Shown piece by piece: positions 34,101 through 44,496 of a DNA stretch of 64,000 bases (position 1 is its first letter; each line of letters opens with the position of its first letter). The stretch covers positions 64,081,355 to 64,145,354 of the forward strand of contig OZ038384.1 of the NCBI GenBank assembly GCA_964036045.1, read 5' to 3'. The notes under the pieces are model-generated. The model had not been told where the DNA came from, made no database searches, and saw only the letters and a program-made list of their open reading frames with translations. The DNA is from Eutreptiella sp. 'Long Island Sound 2002'. Taxonomy: Eukaryota > Euglenozoa > Euglenophyceae > Eutreptiales > Eutreptiaceae. The position numbers were made by a program, and so were the translations under genes.

Positions 34101-34697
34101 GTGTTCTGGGTATGTATCCGTCTTGGGGGACGCGAATACCTGGGAGTATTGGATACTGGGGCCACCATATCTATCGTGGCCAAAAAAACTTTACCTTGTG
34201 GGGACCTGAAGAACATGTTGCCTACCGCAGGCATCTGCATGGGAGATGGGCATGTGTCGCACAGTTGTGGGGACTGTGGGGTCAAAGTGCCTATGGGTTC
34301 TAGAAGTATTGCCCATCGCTTCTACGTGATGGACACCGAAGCCTTCCACTTTGTACTGGATACTGACTTCTTCGTCGAGCACCTCCGGATCCTGTCCCTC
34401 ACCCTGCAAGCACCCTACGATCTCCAGTTCGACCATGGTGACGGCTGGGAATCTGTACCTCTGGAGCAGTCCGAGCATACGTCTAGCTATTTGAGGGTAT
34501 GCAAGAGGGAGCCCTCAACCATGATGGTCACCTCCAAAACTGAGGACTATCAGCTCCTCGCCGATGTCCTAGACCTACGTCTGAGGGAATTGAGATACTG
34601 CCGGGAAGACGTGAACGTGGAGCTATTCGCCAGCGACAAGCAACATGTCCTGGACCTCTACTGCAGCAAGGGGAAAAATTGCTTCTATAAATTTTAG
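34101..34697 (+). pseudogene. Ty3-like aspartic protease and start of methyltransferase-like domain
   Basis: The protease active site is YLGVLDTGATISIV (DTGA at residues 18-21), with the second half AFHFVLDTDFFVEHL around residues 82-96. The 198-codon frame then enters the next domain (CREDVNVELFASDKQHVLDL) and ends at a TAG at 34695-34697. The next ORF continues in the same frame, so a single substitution splits the protein. The first codon is ATG, but upstream decay hides the true junction with gag. Confidence 0.85.
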
Positions 34698-35775
34698 TGG
34701 CCCTCTTTCTGGATGGCCCACGGGGATCCAAGATTCAGCGAGCTGGGGAAGGTCCTGACCCAGGTGGCCCTGGAACAATCCCGTATGGTCCTGTGCTCTC
34801 TCGATTGGGGAGCTCATGGGGGAAATGAGTACTGGCGTACTCTATTAGACAAGCTGACGCTCACCTCCATCCGGCTGCCGGATGACGCCATGTACGTGCC
34901 CCATGGCCGCAAGACGCCCATCGGGAAACCTGGATGGGGTAGTATGCTAAGCGTTGTGGATGGAAGTCTAGCCCCAGTGCCCCGGAAAGATCTGGACTCC
35001 GCTATGTTCCAGGAAATCCAACGCGAGAGCAACAGCTTCACCTTGGACGTTCTGAAAAATCACCTACGACCTCCAGACGCCGTGGAGACTATTCCTGGGG
35101 GAGACGAGTACATCGTGTCTGACGCTGTTGTCCCCAACTCCCCCTGCCATGTATCTAATCCTGATGTAGTCTCAGAGTGTGGGCTATCCGAGCTACCCAG
35201 CTCTATACACGCTGGTGACGAGACTGAGCATGACGCCTTCTTCGTGCAGACGTGCGCGGAGGAAGTGGAGAACACCGAGTACGCCGCCCCACTGAAACCC
35301 CTACTCTCCATGAGGGGAGAGAAACCCCTGGACGAGGAGTTGGACCCCCGATCCAGGCTAAGAGAGTACGTGGACTCCAAGAGGATATTGGTGGCAAAAA
35401 AGCAATGCCACGCTAGGCCTACAAGCCGCTCATGGCCGTCGAAGCAAGGCTCTATGGGGGATATCTCCCAACTGAAGGAAGACCTCCAACAAAAGATTAC
35501 CACCTGGCAACGAGAGGTGGACCTGAAGCTCATGAAGAGCGTATGGGGTGCCCATGTGAGGACCCAGATGAGGATGAACTCTCAGAGAAAAGCGTATGCG
35601 AACCCCCTCAAGTGTGCCTATGTTGTCATCGACCACCTGAGACTGTGGAACGAGATCTTCTCTACGCCTACCAAGGACTGAAGGATACGATCAAGGACGC
35701 TGAGCCTGTTGAGGATCACCTCCCTGCTTCTATACACCAAGGGGCAATCAACCTACACTCTGATGAGGACATGGT
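34698..35775 (+). pseudogene. methyltransferase-like domain and acidic tail
   Basis: In frame after the TAG: WPSFWMAHGDPRFSELGKVL, then RMVLCSLDWGAHGGNEYWRT, LLDKLTLTSIRLPDDAMYVP and GWGSMLSVVDGSL. Order and spacing match residues 295-425 of the protease ORF at 2384-4135. GDPRF stands where amino-methyltransferases have D/N-PP-Y/F. The tail (34985-35681) is acidic, with FFVQTCAEEVENTEYAAPLK and RSRLREYVDSKRILVAKKQC. A frame change near 35570 leads to EKSVCEPPQVCLCCHRPPE and LYAYQGLKDT. Recognisable sequence stops near 35775, just where RT would be expected. Confidence 0.7.
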
Positions 35776-36139
35776 TTTGATGAGGCAGTGTCGCACGCGA
35801 TCGCAGCAGAGGAAAGAGACGCACAGCCGGAAAAAATAAAGCAAAAAGACGTCTTGTTTGACCTCAAAACCCCCCCAAAACATTTTACACCGCTGTTTGG
35901 CGAGGTCGCAAAATTTAGGACACTCTCAAAAAAAGAAGAACAACAGAGTCGCGACGGCGTCAAAGCTGAGCGTTGCATGTCCCAAAACACCTAGCAAAGT
36001 GCGTTCCCTACGCGCTAGGGACTTGTGCGCGCCCCAACCACGAGGAAAGGGAACACACGCACAAAGAAGAACACAAGAAAGCAAACCAGTACAAAACACA
36101 CACGAACAACAACAACGCTACCGGCCGCCGAAACACAAG
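35776..36139. other. unassigned sequence beyond the Ty3 breakpoint
   Basis: There are only short frames rich in Lys and Gln. It may be part of the repeat that follows or of an older insertion. Nothing specific is seen. Confidence 0.5.
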
Positions 36140-37030
36140 TATGTTATATGCCACGCAACGCTAAATCACGCCGTAGCAAGCACAACACGGTAGGATATAG
36201 GCAAGGAGAGAGCAGGTATGTTGCATATGTATGTTACATACCACGCCACGGTGGAGAAAAGCGCGCACACGAGTGCAAGTATGTGGCATACCGCAAGTGT
36301 GAGACCAACCAAGGAGTGCAAGATGCAAAACCCCCGCCCCCGCACGCCCACTTGCATAGGGAGTACAACGGCGCCGCAACACACAAAACACGAAAAGACG
36401 TGGGTAAGGAGGGAGCCACGCAAGTATGTTACATGCCACGCCGCGCACGCCGGAAGGACAACGAAAAAAGGTAACCAAAGAGGTGTGTAGGGCCATGCTG
36501 GGTGCAAGTACGATATAAACCACGCCACGGTGGAGAAAAGCGCACACACATGAACGCAAGTACAAGGCACGGCCGCAAGGGCCCGCGCCAACAACCGAGA
36601 CCAACAAAAGTGTGCACCAGGACCGGCCGGACGAGGAGTGTAGGAGGAAAACCCCCGCCCCCGCACGCTCACTTACATAGGAAGTACAACAGCGCCAAGA
36701 CACGCACCACACGAAAAGATAGGGGTAAGGACGGAGTCACGCAAGTATGTTACATGCCAGGCCGCGCACACGAGAAGAACAACAAACAAAAGAAACAAAA
36801 GAGGTGAGGGCACATACGGAGCCGTGGTGCAAGTGCAAGTATGTTACATACCACACTCGCCCGACCCGCGCCAACAACCGAGACTAACAAAGGTGTGTGA
36901 CCAACCAGGGAGCAGGGAGTGTAGGAAGGAGAACCCCCGCTCTCGCACGCTCATTTGCATAAGGAGTACAACGGCGCCACGACAAGCAACACACAAAAAG
37001 GTATCGGTACGGGGAGAGCCATATATCTCT
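36140..37030. repeat. about 280-320-bp tandem units, promoter-monomer-like
   Basis: Three diverged units repeat landmarks: AAGTATGTTACATGCCACGC, then CACGGTGGAGAAAAGCGC, then ACCCCCGC...CACGC followed by CATAGG-AGTACAAC-GCGCC at 36326-36375, 36648-36697 and 36928-36976. A fourth unit is at 41600-41771. The last unit leads into TATATATCTCTCTATAGGGG. Tandem 5' monomers before a leader recall LINE promoter monomers; this is inference. Confidence 0.65.
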
Positions 37031-37395
37031 CTATAGGGGATGACAAGGAGGAGCTGTGCAGGTATGTTAACGAGGGAAGAAAAAAACCATCTTGCACGCC
37101 CGCTCTATAGGGAAAGCACAAAGAAAAAATGTGTGTTATCGAAGACGCTACGGAAAAGAAAAGAAGAGACACAAGGCACAACATGCAATAGAAAAAAAAA
37201 GAAGCACCACAAGAGGAGAGGTAGGACCGCCGCACCCGCCCCACACCCAACCAACCCCCCAAGGGCCTGCACATGCTCTCTCTCCACAGGGAGACAAACG
37301 CGCGGTGGGACAAATAGAGCGGTATGTATTTTGCATTTCGCATATCACGCATTTCTGCTACTCGTCTACAGGACCTCTTCTTTTGCTTTTCTTCT
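36804..37395 (+). repeat. repeat R, copy 1 (right end cut by insertion)
   Basis: The sequence matches 41597-41977 joined to 52122-52338. It contains a TATA-like stretch near 37020, an A-rich block near 37190 and the phrase CTACAGGACCTCTTCTTTTG before the (GGTA)n of the next insertion at 37396. In the other copy the same point continues with CTTTTTGGCCACGACCATG, so this copy was interrupted here. Confidence 0.82.
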
Positions 37396-37445
37396 GGTAG
37401 GTAGGTAGGTAGGTAGGTAGGTAGGTAGGTAGGTAGGTAGGTAGG
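37396..37445. repeat. (GGTA)12 microsatellite, tail of copy C
   Basis: Twelve perfect GGTA units plus GG lie directly between repeat R and the terminal module. They are the complement of the shorter TACC runs ending copies A (32436-32449) and B (47925-47940). Confidence 0.95.
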
Positions 37446-37945
37446 TGCACTGGGTCGCGGAGAGGCACCCCATGGTTTCCCCTGGCGTCGCCCCTGTGAC
37501 AAACAGAAAGAGGTTCCGCGCGTGAAGAGGGGAGGCGGCTTACATCCCGCTAGACCTGACTGGTGGCCCCCAACAAAGCGGCCCCGGGCAACAGCGGGAG
37601 GGCTGATCGCCACCAGCGTGACTGCTTGTCATGCTGGGAGGGTGGGCCCCCGTGCTTGCGCAAGTCCCCTCCTTTGGGCGGAACCCTAGGGGTTCACCGG
37701 ACGTCCTGGCGTATCCCGTTCCCAAGGCATGCATGCACATTCTTGGTACTAGGGTTCCGAGGCGCTTGGGTGTCGCACGCTCCGCCTCCAGTCCCAAAGC
37801 AGTGCAGGCCTTAGGATGCAGCCTTACCCCCGGTCTCCGGATCTCGTTTGGCCGGGTCACCTGCATGGCACGGGCTGCCTCAGTGCCCGGGCTATGGACA
37901 CTGGGTTTCCTACTGTTGCGTGGCGCTTGTGTTTAGGTTCGGATT
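37446..37945 (-). repeat. terminal module, copy C (inverted match to 31951-32449)
   Basis: Reverse complement of the copy A module with a few percent difference. The two modules form a 5-kb-spaced inverted repeat in the window. Confidence 0.88.
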
Positions 37946-37959
37946 TTGGCTGCAACCCG

Positions 37960-40205
37960 CCACTCCTGGCTGGGGTGTTGGGGTGTGTGTGCGCTTGTGT
38001 GTGCGCTCCGCTTGTACCCTGCCACTCCTGGCGGGGGTGTGCGGTGTGGGTGTGTTTGGTTGGGTTCGGGTTCCGGCTGCGCCCCGCCACTCCTGGCTGG
38101 GGTGTCGGGATTTGTGTCGGCTTGTGTGCGCGCTCCGCTTGCAGCCCGCCACTCCTGGCTGGGGTGTGCGGCGTGGCCGTGTGTGCTTCGGCTCGGGTCT
38201 CGGCTGCGCCCCGCCTCTCCTGGCTTGGGTGTTTGGGTGTGTGTGTGCTTGTGTGCATGCTCCGCTTGTACCCCGCCCCTCCCGGCTCGGGCGTGCGGCG
38301 TGGGTGTGTGTGCTTGGGCTCGGATTTCGGCTGCGCCCCGCCACTCCTGGCTGGGGTGTTGGGCTGTGTGTGTGCTCCTGTGCGCGCTCCGCTTGCACCC
38401 AGCCACTCCTGGCACGGGTGCGCGGTGTGGGTGTGTGTGTTTGGACTCGGGTTTCGGCTGCGCCCCGCCACTCGTGGCTGGGGTGTTGGGCTGTGTGTGT
38501 GCTTGTGTGGGCGCTCTGCTTGCACCCCGCCACTCCTGGCTGGGGTGCGCACCGTGGGTGTGTGTGTTTGGGCTCGGGTTTCGGCTGTGCCCCGCCACGC
38601 CTGGCTGGGGTGTTGGGGTGTGTGTGTGCTCTTGTGCGTGCCCCCCTTGTACCCCGCCACTACTGGTTGGGGTGTGCGGTGTGGGTGTGTGTGTTTGGGC
38701 ACGGGTTTCGGCTGCGCCCCGCCACTACTGGCTCGGGTGTTGGGGTGTGTGTGTGCTGGTGTGCGTGCTCCTCCTGTACCTCGCCTCCCCTGGCTGGGGT
38801 GCGCGGTGTGGGTGTGTGTGCTTGGGCTCGGGTTTCGGCTGCGCCCCGCCACTCCTGGCCGGGGTGTTGGGCTGTGTGTGTGCTCGTGTGCGCACTCCGC
38901 TTGCACCCAGCCACTCCTGGCACGGGTGCGCGGTGTGGGTGTGTGTGTTTGGTCTCGGGTTTCCGCTGCGCCTCGCCACTCCTGGCTGGGGTGTTGGGCT
39001 GTGTGTGTGCTGGTGTGGGCGCTCTGCTTGCACCCCGCCACTCGTGGCTCGAGTGCGCGCCGTGGGTGTGTGTGTTTGGGCTCGGGTTTCGGCTGCGCCC
39101 CGCCACTCCTGGCTGGGGTGTTGGGGTGTGTGTGTGCTCGTGTGCGTGCCCCCCTTGTACCCCGCCACTCCCGGCTGGGGTGTGCGGTGTGGGTGTGTGT
39201 TTTTGGGCTCGGGTCTCAGCTGCACCCCGCCACTCCTGGCTTGGGTGTTGGGGTGTGTGTGTGCTGGTGTGCGTGCTCCTCCTGTACCCCGCCTCTCCTG
39301 GCTGGGGTGTGCGGCTTGCGTGTGTGTGCTTGGGCTCGGGTTTTGGCTGCGCCCCGCCACTCCTGGCTGGGCTGTTGGGCTGTGTGTGTGCTCGTGTGCG
39401 CGCTCCGCTTGCACCCTGCCACTCCTGGCTGGGGTGCGCGATGTGGGTGTGTGTGTTTGGGCTCGGGTTTTGGCTGCGCCCCGCCACTCCTGGCTGGGGT
39501 GTTGGGCTGTGTGTGTGCTCGTGTGCGCGCTCCGCTTGCACCCCGCCACTCCTGGCTGGGGTGCGCGGTCTGGGTGTGTGTGTTTGGGCTCGGGTTTCGC
39601 CTGCGCCCCGCCACTCCTGGCTGGGGTGTTGGGCTCTGTGTGTCTCGTGTGCGCGCTCCGCTTGCACCCAGCCCCTCCTGGCACGGGTGCGCGGTGTGGG
39701 TGTGTGTGTTTGGGCTCGGGTTTTGGCTGCGCCCCGCCACTCCTGGCTGGGGTGTTGGGCTGTGTGTGTGCTGGTGTGGGCGCTCTGCTTGCACCCCGCC
39801 ACTGCTGGCCGGGTTGCGCGCCGTGGGTGTGTGTGTTTGGGCTCGGGTCTCGGCTGCGCCCCGCCACTCCTTGCTGGGGTGTTGGGCTGTGTGTATGCTC
39901 GTCTGCATGCCCCCCTCATAGCCCGCCACTCCTGGCTGGGGTGTGCGGTGTGGGTGTGTGTGTTTGGGCTCGGGTTTCGGCTGCGCCCCGCCACTCCTGG
40001 CTGGGCTGTTGGGGTGTGTGTGTGCTGGTGTTGGCGCTCTGCTTGCACCCCGCCAGTCCTGGCTGGGGTGCGCGCCGTGGCCGTGTGTGTTTCGGCTCGG
40101 GTTTCGGCTGCGCCCAGCCACGCCTGGCTGGGGTGTTGGGGTGTGTGTGTGCTCCTGTGCGTGCCCCCCTTGTACCCCGCCACTCCTGGCTGGAATCTGT
40201 GGTGT
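37960..40205. repeat. GC-rich tandem array, about 63-bp unit in 127-bp dimers
   Basis: The core CCGCCACTCCTGGCTGGGGTG recurs every 62-65 bases (for example 38341, 38403, 38467, 38530, 38595, 38658). Two unit types alternate: one has GTGTTGGGCTGTGTGTGTGC, the other GTGCGCGGTGTGGGTGTGTG, giving a dimer of about 127 bp and roughly 17-18 dimers. Absence of stops opens all three plus frames and long minus frames (701-1039 codons). I treat these as compositional. The same core, inverted, fills 52536-55100. Confidence 0.92.
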
Positions 40206-40970
40206 GGGTGTGTGTGTCTGGGCTTGGGTTTCGGCTGCTCGTCGTGCCGTGCCCTCTGGTGCCCCCTGTCGCCCTGGGGCCCTGTGCTTTGCGGCGCTCT
40301 GTATTGCGGTGTTCCCCCGCACTGTGTGTGTTTTGTCGTTGCGTGGTGGTGTGTGCTGTTGTTCGCCGCTCTGCTTTGTGCTGTGTGTGTCCTGGGGTGC
40401 TGTGCTGTGCCTTCCCTGTCCCCTCTGCTCTGTGCGGTGCTGTGCTTCGCTGTGCTGGTGCGCTTGCGTTGTGCTGTTTGTGTGGTGCGTGCTGTTGCTG
40501 GCACCCGGTGCTGTGGTGCGCTGCCGTGTGTTGTGGTTTTTGCTTTGGTGTGCTGTGGTGCGGTGCTGGGTCTGGTGGCCCGTGGTTGTCTGCTGGTGCC
40601 GTGCTGTTGCGCCCTGCTGTCCGTTTTCCTTTGCTGGTGGTGTTGGGTTGTGTCTTTTCCCTGTGTGTGCGGTGCTGTGTTGCGCTGCACGTCGTGTTGT
40701 TCGGTTCTGGTTGCGTCTGCGCTGTTGTTGGTGCCCCGTGCTGTGGCGTGTCCCTGTGTGTTGTGGTATCTCCCTGGGCGTTCTGCGGTGTGGTCGTGCC
40801 GCTCTGGTGTGTTGTGGTGTCTTGCTGTGCTGTGCGTTGTCCTGTGGTGTCCTGCGCCCTGTGCTGTGTCCTGCGCTGCCTTGCGGTGTTGTGCTGGTGG
40901 GCTGTGCTGTGCGGTTGTCTGCGCTGTTGGTGTTTGTTTTTCCTTTTGTCCTCTTTTCCCTTGCTGAATA
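40206..40970. repeat. GT-rich low-complexity region
   Basis: Words such as GTGCTGTGCTG and TGTGGTG recur irregularly. Open frames here are Cys/Val/Leu-rich and compositional. The complementary composition occurs at 30660-30900 in copy A. Confidence 0.75.
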
Positions 40971-41596
40971 TCCCTGCTGTTTTTCCGTGCCTTTGAAAAC
41001 TTTCTGAAAACCAAAAACTTCAAACGTTTCTCCTTAGAAAATCAAACTCTACGCAACTCACGCACGCAGGCAAGCAGCAATACCAAGGTGAAGTTTCTGA
41101 CTTACGTGTTGCCACGCGGCCGCGAAGATGGTCGTCTTGCTTGCAAGGGGTTGACCGCTTTTCCCCCAGGGCCAGTCACCTAAGCTGACGAAAAGGAGTG
41201 AGGGGGGGCACGAGGGAAGGGAGGTGGGTGCATGGAGAAGGAAAGAAAAGGAAGGGAAGCAGGGCGAAGGGACGCGGCGGCTTAGAACTTTTTTTTTCGA
41301 GTTTTACGCGCTTCTCGCGACGCGTTTGTCTTTGCGCCTACTGCTAGTTAGACGCCGTGAGGGACGGCGTTAGGGTCCTACGAGCGTTTCGGTGTTTACC
41401 GCGCTAACTATTCACCTCTGTTACGTCGAAACGTTTTTCGTCGCGTTTTTACGCGTTTCGCAGCGCGCTTTTAGGCCTAACCTTTTCTCATGCTAATTAG
41501 CTTTATTTTCAGCTATTCAGAAAGTTTTTTCCGTCGTGTTTTACCTTTCTTTTTTCTTTCGTTCTGGGACAGGGCCCCAGCGCACGCGACACTCAC
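40971..41596. other. unassigned sequence, mixed composition
   Basis: A lower-GC stretch with T runs and TTTTACGCG-like words (41300-41470). There are no long frames and no terminal repeats that I can pair. It separates copy C from the second R repeat. Confidence 0.5.
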
Positions 41597-41977
41597 GTGA
41601 GGGCACATACGGAGCGGCGGTGCAAGTGCAAGTATGTTACATACCACATTCGCCCGACCCGCGCCAACAACCGAGACCAACAAAGGTGTGTGACCAACCA
41701 GGGAGCAGGGAGTGTAGGAAGGAAAACCCCCGCCCTCGCCGCTCATTTGCATAGGGAGTACAACGGCGCCACCACAAGCAACACACAAAAAGGTATGGGT
41801 ACGGGGAGAGCCATATATCTCTCTATAGGGGATGACAAGGAGGAGCTGCGCAAGTATGTTAACGAAGAAGGAAAAAAAACCATCTTGCACGCCCGCTCTA
41901 TAGGGTAAGCACAAAGAAAAAAGGTCTGTTATCGAAGACGCTACTGAAAAAAAGAAAGAAGAGACACAAGGCACAAC
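41597..41977 (+). repeat. repeat R, copy 2, left part
   Basis: It matches 36804-37180 closely, including GAGCCATATATCTCTCTATA. It is cut at GGCACAAC (41970-41977), where a TIR element was inserted; the right part resumes at 52122. Confidence 0.88.
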
Positions 41978-42225
41978 CAGGGTTGGTACAATACAGTACG
42001 TGTAATGTATTGTGTCGTTCCGATACAGTACTGTAATGTAATGTATTGTATCTCAAATTGTTCTGACAAAGTAGTGTTTTAGTTTACAACCTGCAATTGT
42101 TTTTTTGAATGTTCTTAACCGCATCAACTTGTTCTGGGGCTGACACCCACCAATGAAGGTATTTACATCAACATATAAAGATATGTACACGGCTGCTCTG
42201 ATGGTTGGGTTAGATGAACGCTGAC

Positions 42226-44466
42226 TTACCCTGTGGGGAAGGGGGGGGGTTCCGGAAGGGGCGGAGGGCTGAAGGGGTCGAGAGGAGGAGACAGAAAATC
42301 GCTGGATGGGCGGAAAAAATTCCAGATGTCCCGGGAGGCGTTGCAGTGCGGGGGGGCAGGCGCAGACGGGCCTGGGCACCTAGTAAGGGTGGGCCTTGAG
42401 GGGAGAGGTAGGCGTGTTTGACGGTAGCGTGCCTTGGAGCTTGGGGGTGGGAGGGAGAGAGCGGTCTTGGCGCGCTTTGGGGGCGCCCAAACGATTGTGG
42501 CCTGGTGGGTTTGTGGTGATCGATGGCGTTTTTGTGGTGGCCCTGGGCCTGAGTGCTGAGGAGGGCAGGGAATGGCCGAGGGGGGGGGGGGGCGTGGTGC
42601 GGATGCGCGGCTGGACGGGCGTTTGGAATTTTTCGGCGCGCGGCGCGCGGTTGGTTGTGCTTTGGCTGACGCCGGCTTGGACGGTTTTTTTAAGGCGTTT
42701 TTGGGGAGAGGTGGGGGGTGCTGGTATACGGGGCGGGTCCGAGGGGGCATGTGGACGGAGGTACTGAACCCACCGTGCGAAACCGAGAAGGGGTTGAGAG
42801 GGTCGGAGGGGTGTGCCCAAAGTATTGGGTCCCAAGGGAGAGGATTCGAACATAGCCAATCATGTGCTTGGTGGACAGCCTTGTCCAGGTGCTTCACGCG
42901 TTCCTCCAGGGCTACGCCAAGCAGGGCTCTGTGCTCGGCGCGGGTGGAGCCCGGGATCGGCTTGGAGAGGCAGGACCATAGGGATTTTGGTACCAGAGTT
43001 CTCATGAAGTTCCTGCGGTCAGCTTTCGAGGGTCCAGAGAGCCACCAGTGCAGGACAATGGGGCTGAAAAGGGTTCCCCAGGAGGAGACGTATGCCTGGA
43101 CGTGCTGGTCCAACGCTTTGCAGAAGGCCACGCATGATACAGGGTCAAAAGGATGGTGCTGTCCGCACCTGGAACAATGGTAGTCGTGGAGCATATTGCT
43201 CCACTGGTACCCGTGCACATTGTAGCACCCGGACGCCAGTTTGAAAAACAGGGACGAAAACCAGGAAGTTTTGTTGTACAGGCTGAAGCTGGGGCCTACC
43301 GCTATGTTGCTAGGCGAATGCCGCGGCAATAGGTGGCGGAATTGCTGTACCTTAAACTTGTGGAGGACAGGCAGGTGGTGTACCGCCACTGAGCCCAGTG
43401 GGGGGGGTGGGGGGAGGTCCGGGGTAAAGATCAGGCTGTGAGCTGCCCATTTAGAAAAATGGTCGCTGATTTCGTTGCCAATAAAATTGGCGTGACCTTT
43501 AATCCACATGATGTGGAGGGGGTTGGTAATGAGACGTAGGGCGCTGTGTACGGCGACAGTCCATGTGTCGTCTTGGAACGGGCTGGGCCTACGGACTTGG
43601 CATTTCTGGAGGGTGGACACCACCTGTTCGTTGTCAATCAACAAACATACTTCGTACTGGGAAAGTTCCCTGTGGATCCAGCGAATGGCTGCTACCGCCC
43701 CCCAGAAGTCCGAACCCAGAGAAGAGGGATGCGGTGAGGATAGGCACAGGACTCTGGTTGTACCGTCGGGTAGAAAGGCCGTGATGGCGGCCGCATGGCC
43801 GGACTCACCGGAGAAGCCATCGGAATATAGCCACACCCGCTGTAGGCCGGGGGTCGGCGGCCTGGTTAGTGCCTCCGCAGCATCGTGGCATCCCCACTCG
43901 TCGAGAGACTTCTTCTCTAGGTAGTGTTGTGCCTGCAGAGCGAAGAGATGGCCGTGTTTGCTGATTCCCAGTGCGTGTGCGTTGTGCGCTGGCGCTGGGG
44001 GTTCGGGGATGGTCTCTTGAGGGCGCATAAATTCAGGGACTAGCTGGAAGTGAGAGGGGCGGGAGTAATCCAGGACGGTGTGGCATGGCATGTGCATGGT
44101 ATAGGACCTGTGGGTATGCACCGAGTAGACCCCGTCGTGGAACGAGACGTTGGCCCATTTGGAGGTGGCCTCGGTCACTCTTCCTGTGGCCTGTCCTGAC
44201 TTGAACCTAACGGTTAGCTGGGTACCAGGCGTTAGATCCCGAATAGCAGTTGGTCTCCACGGGCCTATGCTGTGGAAAGATATGCCAAGGGCATGGATGG
44301 AGACCATAAAAGAGTATTGCACCGGGTCCGAGGCCCTCTGGTTCGAGCTAAGTAAAGACTGGACGTACAGGGGGCCAACTGACTTTGGGGCAAGGCCGCA
44401 AAGGGCCCGAAGTCCATAGTTCACTGTGGCAACGTGGACGCTGTGCGGTAGGAACTTCATTCCCAA
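42226..44466 (-). pseudogene. LINE ORF2 C-terminal half: RNase H and Cys/His end
   Basis: The frame continues that of 44889-44497 after an in-frame TAA at 44497-44499. RNase H shows LYSDGFSGESGHAAAITAFL, then LGSDFWGAVAAIRWIHRELS, LLIDNEQVVSTL and WIKGHANFIGNEISDHFSKW, so the D, D/E, D and final D positions are recognisable. A CSRCGQHHPFDPVSCVAFC motif follows (zf-RVT-like). The last 170 codons are Pro/Lys/Ser-rich and end FPTG just before the 3' end. The protein would remove the RNA template strand during insertion. Confidence 0.86.
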
Positions 44467-44496
44467 CCCTCCCTTTGGGCGAGCCGCGAAACGGTC

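Larger units (their letters stand above)
25031..35775 (+). mobile_element. Ty3/Gypsy-like element interrupted by insertions
   Basis: On the plus strand: a Pro/Thr-rich N-terminal frame (25031-25801), a gag domain (26044-26980), a nucleocapsid finger (from 32450, repeated at 33495), protease (34101), a methyltransferase-like domain (34600-35010) and a conserved acidic tail to about 35775. The coding line is split by the insertion 26981-32449 and by a local duplication at 32400-33702. RT and integrase are missing, because homology stops near 35775. Many single stops occur. Confidence 0.8.
37396..40970 (-). mobile_element. (TACC)n-tailed retroelement, copy C, reverse orientation
   Basis: On the minus strand the 3' end is the 12-unit (TACC) tail at 37445-37396, preceded by the shared terminal module (37945-37446), a long GC-rich tandem array (40205-37960) and a GT/AC-rich stretch (40970-40206). 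It interrupts repeat R at 37396. I could not find the second target duplication, so the 5' end near 40970 is only a composition boundary. Confidence 0.6.

Noticed and set aside
37960-40205. CRISPR-like regular repeat spacing
   Set aside because: The whole unit is repeated, not a constant repeat with unique spacers, and the context is eukaryotic.
37816-41007. Plus-strand ORFs of 701, 1039 and 1016 codons and the 787-codon minus ORF
   Set aside because: All arise from a stop-free 63-bp tandem repeat; several frames are open at once and none has domain-like sequence.
41537-41570. Second target duplication for TACC copy C
   Set aside because: The pyrimidine-rich stretch resembles the left flank only by composition and has several mismatches.
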